Shown here: positions 41,642 through 50,392 of the stretch, one piece after another
How positions within the stretch are numbered: the stretch's first letter is position 1
Layout: every line of letters starts with the position of its first letter
Source of the DNA: an uncultured Propionibacteriaceae bacterium
GTDB taxonomy: Bacteria; Actinomycetota; Actinomycetes; Propionibacteriales; Propionibacteriaceae
NCBI GenBank assembly: GCA_937965785.1
Contig: CALCKT010000046.1
Coordinates: forward strand, 1 to 64,000
DNA: 64,000 nt
Direction: 5' to 3'
Program-made: the position numbers and the translations under genes
The notes under the pieces: model-generated
The model's input: only the letters and a program-made list of their open reading frames with translations
Database searches by the model: none
Told to the model about the DNA's origin: nothing

Positions 41642-42610
41642 TCACGTGGGGCCTGCGTCGCCGATGATCCGCCATGTTCCCGCCCGGGCGCTGCCGTGCC
41701 GGGCCAAATGTCCCGACCGACGCAGCCCGGCGACCAGGCGCTCCGCCGTCCTGCGCGAGCATCCCAGGTGCTCGGCCAGCGTCGCGATGGTCGCATCCGG
41801 GTTGGCGCCGAGGAACGACAGCGCACGTTCTCGGCGGTCCCGAATCGAGTGAGTCGTCGTATAGGGAGTGAGCGCGTCACGGATGACCGTGAGCATGAAG
41901 GTTACGAAGGCCTCACCCGAGCCCTGCGCGTTCGAGCGGGCGATGGCTCTGTAGTAGCTCTCCTGGCGGTCCCGGATCACGCTTTCGACCGGCAGCCACG
42001 CCAGCGCCGGCCGCCACCGCGACAGCAACAGTGTGTGCCACAGGCGTCCCGTCCGCCCGTTTCCGTCCGAGAAGGGGTGGATGAACTCGAATTCGTAGTG
42101 GAAGACGCAGGAGACCAGCAGCGGGTGGAGATCGGTCGAGGCCATCCAGCCGAACAGATCCGACATGACCTCGGGGACGTATCGGGCCGGTGTGCCCGCA
42201 TGTATGAGCCTGCTCCCCTCGAAAACCCCCGCGTTCCCGGAGCGGTACCGTCCGGCGTCGCCGATGAGCCCGCGCATCATGACGCCGTGGACGCGCAGGA
42301 GATCGTCCGGGGAGAGGGGGTCCAGGTCATCCATGAGCTGGTAGGCGCGACGAGCGTTGGTCACCTCGAGGATCTGATCAGCGGGACCGAGGACGCGCTT
42401 GCCGTCGAGGATGGCCGTGACGGCCTCGCGTGAGAGCGTGTTCCCCTCGATCATGAGGGAGGCGTGAATGGTGGTGATGCGCAGCTCGCGGTGCAGCACG
42501 GGGTTCGTACCGAGGGTCGACGCGGGGCCGAGCGCCCCGACGAGTTCGGCGATCTCCATGCACAACCCGTCAATCTCGGAGGTGCGGTTCAGCGGCGGCT
42601 CGTAGACCAT
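41642..42610 (-). CDS. Fic family protein (AMP-transferase)
   Basis: 322 aa. The Fic active-site loop HPFSDGNGRTGR is complete (H178-R189), so nucleotidyl transfer is possible. An N-terminal inhibitory helix SLMIEGN (S51-N57) matches the (S/T)xxxE(G/N) motif that holds class II Fic proteins inactive. A C-terminal winged helix (about 265-315; TIATLAEHLGCSRRTAERLVAGLRRSGHL) suggests DNA binding and self-control. Many such stand-alone Fic proteins AMPylate host targets. ACCGCCA repeats precede the start. Confidence 0.92.
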   Translation of the reverse strand: MVYEPPLNRTSEIDGLCMEIAELVGALGPASTLGTNPVLHRELRITTIHASLMIEGNTLSREAVTAILDGKRVLGPADQILEVTNARRAYQLMDDLDPLSPDDLLRVHGVMMRGLIGDAGRYRSGNAGVFEGSRLIHAGTPARYVPEVMSDLFGWMASTDLHPLLVSCVFHYEFEFIHPFSDGNGRTGRLWHTLLLSRWRPALAWLPVESVIRDRQESYYRAIARSNAQGSGEAFVTFMLTVIRDALTPYTTTHSIRDRRERALSFLGANPDATIATLAEHLGCSRRTAERLVAGLRRSGHLARHGSARAGTWRIIGDAGPT

Positions 42611-42663
42611 GCGATCGTCCCCTCAGGTATCGATGTCGTCGCGTCCGGGGCGTGAAGACGATT

Positions 42664-42691
42664 ACCGCCATATTTTACCGCCAGTGGCGGT
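42664..42691. promoter_or_regulatory. Repeat operator upstream of the Fic gene
   Basis: ACCGCCA at 42664-42670, then the palindrome ACCGCCAGTGGCGGT at 42677-42691, with an AT-rich TATTTT between. The centre-to-centre spacing and location fit a site for the Fic protein's winged helix (inference). Confidence 0.45.
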
Positions 42692-42810
42692 GATCAATGC
42701 CGGCCCGCGTTCGTGTTTTCCTCCTCGTCGTAGTGTGAAAATCTGGAGTTGTGGTCCACATTTTCACGAAGCGTCGTAGAAACCCCGCTATCGCCGGGCA
42801 TGAGGACCCC

Positions 42811-43995
42811 TCACAGCGATGACCGCGCCCGGGTGCGGCCCACCGCCATGGCGACGGCGAAGATCGCGACGGCGAACAGGGCGCAGATCCCGCAGTCGGC
42901 GAGCAGGGGGCCGATGGCTTCGGCGGACAACGAGGTGGCGGTGAAAGCCCCTGAGATCGCCTGGGCCGCCCAGTAGCCGGGCGTGAGCCTGGCGGCCTGG
43001 ACGACGGCGTCGGGCATCCACTCGATGGAAACCCAGGAGCCGGCCAGGAAGGACAGCGCCATGCCGCCGATGTTGGCGACCGCGTTGGCCGCGTTCTGGC
43101 CCAGGCCGATCTGCCCCACGAGGAATCCGAGCGAGACCGCCACGAGCATGTAGGCACCCAGGGCCGCCCCGACGACCCCCAGCAGCGGCGCCGACGTCGT
43201 CACTGCACCGGTCCCGAAGGCTGCGACGGCCAGTCCGAAGATCCACAGCCACCCGACCAGGCCGATGACGAGGCAGGCTCCCATGACCCCGAGGCTGCGG
43301 GACCTGCTGCTCACCGGTGCCGCGGTGAGACGGGAACGCACTGCCCGGCGCCCCAGCGACGCCATGAGCGTCGAGATCGTCACGACCGCGAAGGCCATGA
43401 TCGGGTAGATGGAGAACTTGGCGTAGACGGTGAGGCCGTACGACAGGGGCGTCGCGTCCTGGGCGACCCGCTCGGCCGGGGCGGAGTGGTTCATCGTGTC
43501 CCTGGCCAGGGAGACGGCCCGGGCCGGGTCGTCGGTGAGCGTCGAGAGATAGTCGGCGACCTGCCCCAGGTAGGAGTCGGTGCGCACGTTCATCAGCGAC
43601 CCCGCGGCCGATTCGTATCCGATGACCGTGTCCATCCGGGGCGGTTCGGTGCCCTGGCGGATGGCCTCCTGGAGCCGCTGCCCGTAGCCGGCGGGGATGA
43701 TGAGGATGTAGTTGATGCGGTTCTGCGCGGTGGCGTCCTGGAAAGCCTGCCTGGAGTCCTCCAGTGGCCTCGCCTCGCCGACGGACTCGACGTAGTCCTT
43801 GACTCCGCGGGAGATCGTGGAGCCGTCGCGGTCGATGACGGCGACACTCGCAGTGGCCTGTCTAACCTGGTCGGAGGAACTCCCGGTCTGGGTTGCTCCG
43901 GCGAGCAGGCCGAGCAGGGACAGCGCCACCAGATAGACCAGGATGTAGACCCGATGGGCCGCCACCACTTTCAACGAGGTCTTAAAGGTGCTCAT
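42811..43995 (-). CDS. ABC-2 type permease 2
   Basis: 394 aa. N-terminal membrane anchor (VYILVYLVALSLLGLLAG), an extracytoplasmic domain of about 150 residues, then five or six C-terminal membrane helices: the ABC2_membrane_3/YhgE-type layout. It overlaps permease 1 by 14 bp and has a similar topology, so the two probably form a heterodimer driven by the ATPase gene at the head of the operon. Confidence 0.85.
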   Translation of the reverse strand: MSTFKTSLKVVAAHRVYILVYLVALSLLGLLAGATQTGSSSDQVRQATASVAVIDRDGSTISRGVKDYVESVGEARPLEDSRQAFQDATAQNRINYILIIPAGYGQRLQEAIRQGTEPPRMDTVIGYESAAGSLMNVRTDSYLGQVADYLSTLTDDPARAVSLARDTMNHSAPAERVAQDATPLSYGLTVYAKFSIYPIMAFAVVTISTLMASLGRRAVRSRLTAAPVSSRSRSLGVMGACLVIGLVGWLWIFGLAVAAFGTGAVTTSAPLLGVVGAALGAYMLVAVSLGFLVGQIGLGQNAANAVANIGGMALSFLAGSWVSIEWMPDAVVQAARLTPGYWAAQAISGAFTATSLSAEAIGPLLADCGICALFAVAIFAVAMAVGRTRARSSL

Positions 43996-45124
43996 GGTTC
44001 ATCCTCCTGGCACGGATCAGGGCGATGGTGAGGAACAGGCAGGTCATGCCCAGCAGGGCCGCGCAGCTGCGGGCGAAGGGCGCCAGGGAGTCGTAGTAGA
44101 GCAGTCCGTAGAAGCAGCGGGAGGCCTGCCACAGGGGGTTGAGTTGCGCCAGCAGCGGGGCACTGCGTTCGACGGAGTCGGCCAGGGCCTGTGCCCCGGT
44201 GCCGTACAGGCCGGTGAACAGCGACAGCAGGCAGGTGATCGCGGAGACCATCCCGACCCCCAGCTTCCCGAACGTTCCCAGCACGGCACCCGCCGCGCTC
44301 GACATGAGGCTGGCCACTCCGATCGCCACCAGGCACAGCGGCAGGTGCGGTCCGAAGTCCACCCCCACCACCGTCGCGATGAAGGCGAAGGCGATGAGCA
44401 GGCAGGCCAGGACACACGCCCACGAGGCCGCGAGCGTGGCCGTCAGCACCTTCCACCGCGGCAGGCCTGCCATGGTTTGCCGTGCTCCCAGGGGTGAGTT
44501 GGCCACGATGCCCTGCACGGCGATCATCGCGACGGTCATGCCCATGCCGCTGGCGAAGGCCAGCAGCGCGAAGTAGTAGCGGGTCGCGGGTTTGACGGGA
44601 GCCGGCGTCACCGAGACCGGCTGGGTGAAACCGTGCCCGGCCTGAAGGGACATCACCTGCCCAGGTGGTGTTCCGGCCTCGATGAGGGCCTCGTGTTCGG
44701 CCCGGGTCTGGGTGTAGGAGTCCATGACCACCCGCAGAACCCGCAGGGACTCCTGCACGTCACCCTTCTGGGTCACGTGCAGCACGGGTTCGCCGTTCTC
44801 GACGGCGAGGTAGCCGTTGGTGTCCCCGCGTTTCGCGGCGGCCTCGGCCTCGGATGCGGTGGAGTGGGTGACCCTGGTGATGAGGTGGGGGTCGGCGTCG
44901 TCGGCGGAGATCCGTTCCACGAGGGCGTCCAGGCCGGGGGCCGCCCGGTAGGCCTCGTCCTGGACGACGCCGAAGCTCATGGGGCTGGCCTCGTAGGACT
45001 CCTCCAGGTTGGAGAACTGCACCATGAAGATGACGGACAAAACGATCGGGAAACCGAGCGTCCACACGATCAGGGCCTTGTCGCGCAGGAGCCTGAGCAC
45101 CTGGTGGGAGAAAACGGCCAGCAT
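43982..45124 (-). CDS. ABC-2 type permease 1
   Basis: About 380 aa. N-terminal helix after LLRDKALIVWTLGFPIVLSVIFM, a large external loop, and C-terminal helices, as in ABC2_membrane_3 proteins. The ATG at 45124 (MLAVFSHQVLRLLRD) is preferred; the open frame 17 codons further up reads into the ATPase gene. It begins 1 nt after the ATPase stop. Confidence 0.85.
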   Translation of the reverse strand: MLAVFSHQVLRLLRDKALIVWTLGFPIVLSVIFMVQFSNLEESYEASPMSFGVVQDEAYRAAPGLDALVERISADDADPHLITRVTHSTASEAEAAAKRGDTNGYLAVENGEPVLHVTQKGDVQESLRVLRVVMDSYTQTRAEHEALIEAGTPPGQVMSLQAGHGFTQPVSVTPAPVKPATRYYFALLAFASGMGMTVAMIAVQGIVANSPLGARQTMAGLPRWKVLTATLAASWACVLACLLIAFAFIATVVGVDFGPHLPLCLVAIGVASLMSSAAGAVLGTFGKLGVGMVSAITCLLSLFTGLYGTGAQALADSVERSAPLLAQLNPLWQASRCFYGLLYYDSLAPFARSCAALLGMTCLFLTIALIRARRMNHEHL

Positions 45125-45125
45125 C

Positions 45126-46109
45126 TCAGGCCGCCTCGTCCCGCAGGGCCCGCCCGGTGATCTCCAGGAAGACATCGTTGAGGGTCGGGGGCTCGGAGGT
45201 CACCCGGCCGCAGGTGGCTCCCGCCGCGGCCAGCGCCCCCATGACATCGGAGAGGTTGTGTGCCCCGGGAGAGCACTCGACGAGGACCTCCGGTTCCTGG
45301 TAGGTGGCGGTGCGCACGTGCTCCAGGCGGCGCAGACCCTCAAGGGCCTCCTCACCCAGCGGGACCGGGTCCGCGATCTCCACCCGGATGCGCTCACCGG
45401 TGCCGATCATGGCCTTGAGTTCGTCGGAGGTGCCGGAGGCGACCTGCCTGCCGCGGTCCATGATGACGATCCGGTGGCACAGCTGCTCCACCTCCTCCAT
45501 GTAGTGGCTCGTGTAGATGATGGTGGCGCCCTGCTCGTTGAGGTGTTTGATGCCGTCGAGGATCGCATTGCGGCTCTGCGGGTCGACGGCGACCGTGGGC
45601 TCGTCCAGGATGATGAGGTCGGGGCCGTGGGCGATCCCGCAGGCGATGTTGAGGCGGCGCAGCAGACCGCCGGAGAGTTTCTTGGGCTTGAATTTCACGA
45701 ACTTCTCCAGGCCCACGAAGGCGATCGCCTCGTCGACCAGGCGGCGGCGGGTGGCGCGGTCGTGCACGTACAGGGCACAGAAGGCGTTGACGTTCTCCGC
45801 CACGGTGAGCTCGTCGAAAACCGCGACATCCTGGGGCACCACACCGATGCGGCGTTTGAGTCCGTAGGCGGTGGGCGTCATGGGCTGGCCGAAAACCCGG
45901 ATCGACCCCTTGTCGTAGGTGAGCAGTTGGAGGAGGCAGCTGATCGTCGTCGTCTTGCCCGAGCCGTTGGGGCCGAGCAGCCCCAGTACCTGGCCGCGCG
46001 GAATTCTCAGGGACAGGCCGTCCACCGCGACGAGTTCCCCATAGCGTTTGACCAGGGACTCCACCTCCACGGCGTGATCCGCGTCCCGGATGCTCCCCTT
46101 GAGTTCCAT
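45126..46109 (-). CDS. ABC transporter ATP-binding protein (DrrA-like)
   Basis: 327 aa. Walker A GPNGSGKTT, a signature of altered form (LSGGLLRRLN), Walker B LIILDEPTVAVD and switch His in YTSHYMEEV, plus a C-terminal extension of about 90 residues typical of DrrA/CcmA-type drug-export ATPases. It heads an operon with two permeases. The operon is divergent from a two-component system, which presumably switches it on in response to the exported or a related compound. Confidence 0.92.
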   Translation of the reverse strand: MELKGSIRDADHAVEVESLVKRYGELVAVDGLSLRIPRGQVLGLLGPNGSGKTTTISCLLQLLTYDKGSIRVFGQPMTPTAYGLKRRIGVVPQDVAVFDELTVAENVNAFCALYVHDRATRRRLVDEAIAFVGLEKFVKFKPKKLSGGLLRRLNIACGIAHGPDLIILDEPTVAVDPQSRNAILDGIKHLNEQGATIIYTSHYMEEVEQLCHRIVIMDRGRQVASGTSDELKAMIGTGERIRVEIADPVPLGEEALEGLRRLEHVRTATYQEPEVLVECSPGAHNLSDVMGALAAAGATCGRVTSEPPTLNDVFLEITGRALRDEAA

Positions 46110-46190
46110 CTCAGCTCCTCGGTTCCCGCCGGTGCATCCGGCTCATGGCTCCCATGCTTCCGCCGCGCCGGTCGCGGCAGAAGTGCTTGC

Positions 46191-46228
46191 TGTCATGAGC
46201 TGAGCGGGCAGCCATGACATCTGTCATG
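46191..46228. promoter_or_regulatory. Repeats between ABC exporter and two-component system
   Basis: TGTCATGAGC occurs at 46191 and 46222, 31 bp apart (about three helical turns). The second copy is part of the palindrome CATGACATCTGTCATG (46213-46228). This is a candidate binding site for the adjacent response regulator. Confidence 0.6.
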
Positions 46229-46298
46229 AGCTTTGTCACGGGCGCCGGAAACAGGAGTGCGGGCTGGAGCGCCGGGCCCGGGAGTGCTGGTGATCGCC

Positions 46299-46304
46299 GA
46301 TAAT
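46299..46304 (+). promoter_or_regulatory. -10 box GATAAT before the histidine kinase gene
   Basis: GATAAT ends 6 nt before the GTG at 46311; leaderless spacing and no ribosome site. Confidence 0.5.
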
Positions 46305-46310
46305 CGGGGC

Positions 46311-47447
46311 GTGAAGGTCTTGGTCGACAAAGGCGTGATCCTGTGCGGCTGCGTCCTGCTGGCCCTGCTCGCCGGTGAGGTGGACGCGGTCGCCGTGATC
46401 TGGCTGCTCCTGGCCGTGGCCACGAGCGGATTGAGCATGGCTACTGACCGGTGGCGCTGGGTCGTTGCCGTTCCGGCCGGCTACCTCCTGCTCGGAACCC
46501 TCGCGACGGCGTCGGTAGCGGGGGCGCCGCTGGCCGTCCACGACCTGGCGCGCATCGCAGCCCTCGGGACCCGGCGGCAGCGGGTGGTGGCTGCGATCGG
46601 CTGCGCACCGTTCCTGGTGTTCGTGGCCGGGCGGGTGCCGGGAACGCCGGTGCTGGCGCTCGTCCCGGTGATCTGCGCGCTCGCAGCCCTTCTGGCGCTG
46701 CGCACCACCGAGGAGGAGACCACGCGAGTGCGCCTGCACGCGATGCGCGACGACCTGCGGGAGAAGGTCCTCGCGCTGCAGGACGCAAACGCCCGGCTGC
46801 TGCAGGCCCAGGACCACGAACTGCGTGCCGCCGCCCTGTCAGAGCGCACCCGGATCGCCCGCGAGATCCACGACGGCGTCGGGCACGTCCTCACCCGCCT
46901 CCTGCTGCGGGTCAAGGCCTTTCAGGTCACCCACCGCGACGAACCGGGCGTCGTCGCCGATCTCGCCACCTTGGATTCGGACCTCGGCGAGGCCCTCGAC
47001 TCCATGCGCCGATCCGTCCACGCCCTGTCCGAGGAGGGCGAGGAACTGGCAACCTCCCTCAATCTGCTGGGCTCGCGCTGCGGCATCGCTAAGGTGGACG
47101 TCGACTGCTCCATGCAGACCGAACCCCCACCGGCGGTGGCGCGCTGCGTCGTCGCAGTGGTGCGCGAGGCACTCACCAATGCCGCCCGCCACGGCCGAGC
47201 CGCCTCCGCGCGGGTGGCGGTCACCGACTATCCCGCTTTCTGGCAGGTCACGGTCGACAACGACGGCATCGTCCCGCCCGAGGACGAACCGCTCTTGGAC
47301 GGCGACAAGAATGCAGGCCTGGGTCTGCGTTCCATGACCGAGCGGGTCGAGGCCCTGGGCGGTAGGGTGCGGATCACCCCGCGACCGCGGTTCACGGTCT
47401 TCGCCACGATTCCCAAGGATGCGGCAGGCAGAGAAGGAAAGTCATGA
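46311..47447 (+). CDS. Sensor histidine kinase (HisKA_3 type)
   Basis: 378 aa. Four or five short membrane segments (about 8-155) are followed by a coiled coil (LREKVLALQDANARLLQAQ), the HisKA_3 phospho-acceptor in IAREIHDGVGHVL, and an HATPase domain (VREALTNAARHG; DNDGI; GLGLRSMTERVEALGG). The GTG at 46311 is chosen from the -10 box; the open frame extends 26 codons upstream into the operator. It overlaps the response regulator by 4 bp. Confidence 0.92.
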   Translation: MKVLVDKGVILCGCVLLALLAGEVDAVAVIWLLLAVATSGLSMATDRWRWVVAVPAGYLLLGTLATASVAGAPLAVHDLARIAALGTRRQRVVAAIGCAPFLVFVAGRVPGTPVLALVPVICALAALLALRTTEEETTRVRLHAMRDDLREKVLALQDANARLLQAQDHELRAAALSERTRIAREIHDGVGHVLTRLLLRVKAFQVTHRDEPGVVADLATLDSDLGEALDSMRRSVHALSEEGEELATSLNLLGSRCGIAKVDVDCSMQTEPPPAVARCVVAVVREALTNAARHGRAASARVAVTDYPAFWQVTVDNDGIVPPEDEPLLDGDKNAGLGLRSMTERVEALGGRVRITPRPRFTVFATIPKDAAGREGKS

Positions 47448-48103
47448 AGGTCCTCATCGTCGACGACGACGCGCTCGTCGCCCAGTCGCTGTCCACGATC
47501 CTGTCGGTCGAGGCTGATGTCGAGGTCGTCGGCCTGGGTCGTTCGGGCCCTGAGGCAATCGAGAAGTACCGGGAGCTGAAACCCGACATCCTGCTCATGG
47601 ACATCCAGATGCCCGGCGGCGATGGGCTCAGCGCGGCCGAACGGATCCTGGCCGGGGACGTGGCTGCGCGCATCGTCTTCCTGACCACCTTCTCCGACGA
47701 CGAGTACATCGTGCGGGCCCTCAGGATGGGTTCGCGCGGCTACCTCATCAAACAGGACGTCGCCCAGATCGCCCCGGCGCTGCGATCGGTGATGGCCGGG
47801 GTGTGCGTGCTGGAGGGGGAGGTGCTCGAACGCAGCGCCACCATGCGGCTGAGCGCCCGGCCGGAACCTGACGGTCCTCAAAACAAACCCCTGAGGGGCA
47901 CCGTCTTCGCGGCCCTGACCGACCGCGAGTACGAGGTGGTCGAGGCCGTCGCCGAGGGGCTGGACAACGCCGAAGTGGCGGCGAGGCTGTTCATGAGCGA
48001 GGGCACGGTGCGCAACCACATCAGCTCGATCCTGGCCAAACTGGGCCTGCGCAACCGCACCCAGGTGGCGGTCATGTACTACCGCTCCGCGCAGGCCGGA
48101 TAG
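47444..48103 (+). CDS. NarL/LuxR-type response regulator
   Basis: 219 aa. The receiver domain has the acidic pair in VDDDALVAQS, the phospho-aspartate in ILLMDIQMPGGDG, T in FLTTFSDDEY and K in YLIKQDV. The C-terminal LuxR domain is LTDREYEVVEAVAEGLDNAEVA, then EGTVRNHISSILAKLGLRNR. It overlaps its kinase gene (ATGA) and most likely controls the divergent ABC exporter through the TGTCATGAGC repeats. Confidence 0.95.
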   Translation: MKVLIVDDDALVAQSLSTILSVEADVEVVGLGRSGPEAIEKYRELKPDILLMDIQMPGGDGLSAAERILAGDVAARIVFLTTFSDDEYIVRALRMGSRGYLIKQDVAQIAPALRSVMAGVCVLEGEVLERSATMRLSARPEPDGPQNKPLRGTVFAALTDREYEVVEAVAEGLDNAEVAARLFMSEGTVRNHISSILAKLGLRNRTQVAVMYYRSAQAG

Positions 48104-48198
48104 CGGAGCGCCCACGAGGAGGCCTTGCGGCGATCGCCGCAGGAACCGCAAAGCGCCATCGGGGCGTCGCTGGCCTGCGCAATGACCTGGAACTGCAC

Positions 48199-48273
48199 GT
48201 GCTCAAGACCGCCCTCTCGAGCGAGTGCAGAAAGGACTTCAAGAGGGCGAAGAAACGTGGTCCTGATGTGTGA
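48199..48273 (+). pseudogene. Remnant of a YafQ/RelE-type toxin gene
   Basis: A frame of 24 codons reads ...SSECRKDFKRAKKRGPDV and then stops. The segment matches the FKKDLKRAKKRGKDL pattern near the start of YafQ-family mRNA interferases, but the remaining 60 or so residues with the catalytic site are absent. The same frame stays open upstream to about 48121 without recognisable content. This is a degraded toxin-antitoxin trace in 48104-48327. Confidence 0.5.
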
Positions 48274-48327
48274 CCGACGACGGTCATGGCGGGGTGGGTG
48301 AGACGGCGGCGGTGAACAAAGCTTCGG

Positions 48328-48735
48328 TCACGTTCCGATGTGGGCTTTGCGAAGTGCGGAGAGTCGCTCGGCGAAGCCATCGTGGTCGGAGCCCAGGTCG
48401 GGTGCGTTGTGTGCGGTCGTCGGGTCGATTCGTGCGCCGAGCCGTCCGAGTTCGATCAGCAGCGGCACTGTCGCCATGCCTTGTTCGGTCAGCGAGTACC
48501 TGCCCTGCTTGCCACGAGTGACTTCGTCCTTGGTGAGGAAGCCTGCTGCGACGAGATCGGTCAGTCGACGTGAGAGCACGGGGGCGCTGATGCGCTCCTC
48601 GCTGCCGGTGAGCAGGTCACGGAAGGAGCGTCGGTCGTGCAGGACGATGTCACGCAGGATCAGCAGGCTCCACCGGTCGCCGAGCATTTCGAGGCTCCGA
48701 TTGATCGGACAGTGTGAGCGGGGCTGGGGAATCAT
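48328..48735 (-). CDS. HxlR family transcriptional regulator
   Basis: 135 aa. CPINRSLEMLGDRWSLLILRDIVLHDRRSFRDLL and ISAPVLSRRLTDLVAAGFL are the HxlR winged-helix signature, including the N-terminal Cys and RWSLLILR. It is divergent from the NADP-type oxidoreductase gene, and the 109-bp spacer has inverted TTGCA elements. Such regulators commonly control an adjacent quinone or aldehyde reductase in response to reactive electrophiles. Confidence 0.92.
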   Translation of the reverse strand: MIPQPRSHCPINRSLEMLGDRWSLLILRDIVLHDRRSFRDLLTGSEERISAPVLSRRLTDLVAAGFLTKDEVTRGKQGRYSLTEQGMATVPLLIELGRLGARIDPTTAHNAPDLGSDHDGFAERLSALRKAHIGT

Positions 48736-48749
48736 CGGGCATCCTCGCT

Positions 48750-48822
48750 GGTAGTTGCATTTTGTTACCGCCTACTCTACTCTGGTTTTCAACTGATAAC
48801 ACATTGCAACCAGTTGCCGGGT
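48750..48822. promoter_or_regulatory. Divergent promoter region HxlR / oxidoreductase
   Basis: An AT-rich spacer holds GGTAGTTGCA near 48750 and TGCAACCAG near 48814 as imperfect inverted copies, with GATAAC between. This is a plausible HxlR operator pair; individual boxes are uncertain. Confidence 0.35.
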
Positions 48823-48844
48823 TTCGCGGCACAGGAAGGACGCC

Positions 48845-49870
48845 ATGAAAGCCTTTGTTCTGGAGAGATACGGTCAATCACTGCGCGCCGTCGACATGCC
48901 CGTCCCCGAACCCGGTCCGCGCCAAGTGCTCGTGAGGATGGTCGCCTCCGGTGTCAATCACGCCGATGAACGCACCCGTGTCGGTGAGTTCAAGGCCGTT
49001 TTTCGTCTCGACCTGCCGAAGGTGATGGGCGGGGAGCTTTCCGGCGAGGTGGTTGCCGTCGGGGATCAGGTCACGGAGTTCGCCGTCGGGGATCAGGTCT
49101 ACGGCTACACCGGCGTGGTCGGCATGGGAACCTGGGCCGAGATCGTCGCGGTCGACGCCGAGACCTTGGCGCCCGCGCCTCGCGGCATTCCGCTGGCTCG
49201 AGCAGCTGCATTGCCGGTTGTCGCGCTGACCGCCTGGCAGGCGCTCGTGACGATCGGTCACCTTCAGCCGGGTCAGACGGTCCTGGTCCACGGCGGCGCC
49301 GGCGGTGTCGGCTCGGCCGTCATTCAACTCGCCAAACACCTGGGGGCCACTGTCGCCACCACGGTTTCGGCGGCCAGCGCTGAAACTGTCAAGGAGCTCG
49401 GCGCGGACATCATCATCGACTACCGCAACGACGACTTCGTCGAGAAGCTGACCAACACACCCGTTGACATCGTCGTCGACACCCAGGGGGGTGAGGTGAG
49501 CTTCCGGTCGCTTGAGGTGCTGCGCCGAGACGGGATCCTGATCGGTATCGCCGGAACGCCCGACCCGGCACTGGCCGACCAGGCCGGGGCCGGTTCGCTG
49601 GTCAAACTCGCCCTGTCCGCCCTCAGCCTCCGGTTGCGTCGCCGGGCCCGTAAACTCGGCGCGCGCTACCGGTTCCTGTTCATCGAACCCGATGGTGAGG
49701 CGCTGCGCATCATTGCCCGGCTCGTCGATGACGGCGTCATCAAACCCGCTGTCGATCGGGTCCTGCCCTTCGACGACACTTCCGAGGCACTCGATCAGCT
49801 GCTGGCCGGGGGAGCCCGCGGCAAGGTCCTCGTCACCACCATCCCGGAAGAGGTCACAATTCATGCCTGA
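48845..49870 (+). CDS. NADP-dependent quinone oxidoreductase (MDR family)
   Basis: 341 aa. A GroES-like N-domain (MKAFVLERYGQSLRAVDMPVPEPGPRQVLVRM) is joined to a Rossmann domain with VLVHGGAGGVGSAVIQLAK, the NADPH motif of the zinc-free QOR/YhdH/AdhP-like branch; no structural zinc cysteines are present. It should reduce quinones or enals with NADPH. The ribosome site GGAAGGA precedes the ATG. It is divergent from HxlR and followed by a deleted alpha/beta hydrolase gene whose start overlaps its stop. Confidence 0.92.
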   Translation: MKAFVLERYGQSLRAVDMPVPEPGPRQVLVRMVASGVNHADERTRVGEFKAVFRLDLPKVMGGELSGEVVAVGDQVTEFAVGDQVYGYTGVVGMGTWAEIVAVDAETLAPAPRGIPLARAAALPVVALTAWQALVTIGHLQPGQTVLVHGGAGGVGSAVIQLAKHLGATVATTVSAASAETVKELGADIIIDYRNDDFVEKLTNTPVDIVVDTQGGEVSFRSLEVLRRDGILIGIAGTPDPALADQAGAGSLVKLALSALSLRLRRRARKLGARYRFLFIEPDGEALRIIARLVDDGVIKPAVDRVLPFDDTSEALDQLLAGGARGKVLVTTIPEEVTIHA

Positions 49871-50092
49871 GAACAACGTCGCCACGGTAGAAAGCGCCAC
49901 CCGATGGACTTCCGCCCCACCCTCATCGCCAATGGCGACCACGACCGCATGGTTCCGACCTCGCTGTCCGAGGACATGCACCAGCGCATTCCCAACAGCA
50001 CCGTGGTCATCTACCCCGACGCCGGCCACGGTGGTGTCTTCCACCGATACCAGGAGTTCATTCCGACGCTGTTGGCTCACCTCGACACGTGA
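49863..50092 (+). pseudogene. Internally deleted alpha/beta hydrolase gene
   Basis: An ATG overlapping the oxidoreductase stop starts MPENNVATVESATR. From 49904, in another frame, the last 62 residues of an alpha/beta hydrolase follow: LIANGDHDRMVP carries the acid-loop region and YPDAGHGGVF the catalytic His. The lid, the nucleophile elbow GxSxG and roughly 200 residues are missing. An internal deletion has joined the two ends out of frame. Confidence 0.7.
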
Positions 50093-50153
50093 GCTCCAGG
50101 GCCAATTCTGGTTCATGGCAGAGTTGCAGGGTGGAGGCCTTTGGCGGGCTTAT

Positions 50154-50392
50154 TCAGGACACGAGTCGTCGATACGCGGCTCTGGCTTTCATCGCGTGAA
50201 TGATCTCGACTTCACCGTCATCCCACAGCAACACGACGATTTCCAGGAGGCGGCCTGCCGTATCCAGCCGATCCTCAATTCACGCTGCGGGTTCTCGTCA
50301 TCCAGTGGTCCGCCTGCCAGCGCTGACCGCGCGGCAGTGATCGCGTCCTCGTCGCTGATCCCGTGTTTACGTGCGGACAGGGCGACGATCAC
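50154..50392 (-). pseudogene. Frameshifted toxin of a type II TA pair
   Basis: The GTG at 50392 overlaps the antitoxin stop (GTGA). The first 46 codons or so (SARKHGISDEDAITAARSAL ... DDENPQRELRIG) run in one frame. The continuation LDTAGRLLEIVVLLWDDGEV and IIHAMKARAAYRRLVS lies in the neighbouring frame and ends at 50154. Restoring one C near 50267 (GGCTGG to GGCCTGG) gives an uninterrupted 79-aa protein resembling small actinobacterial toxins paired with RHH antitoxins. Either the gene is a recent pseudogene or the base is a sequencing error. Confidence 0.7.

Noticed and set aside
38404..41880. A 1158-aa open frame on the minus strand
   Set aside because: It mirrors the repeated YhgE/Pip coding region and has no domain, start site or ribosome site. 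A high-GC shadow frame.
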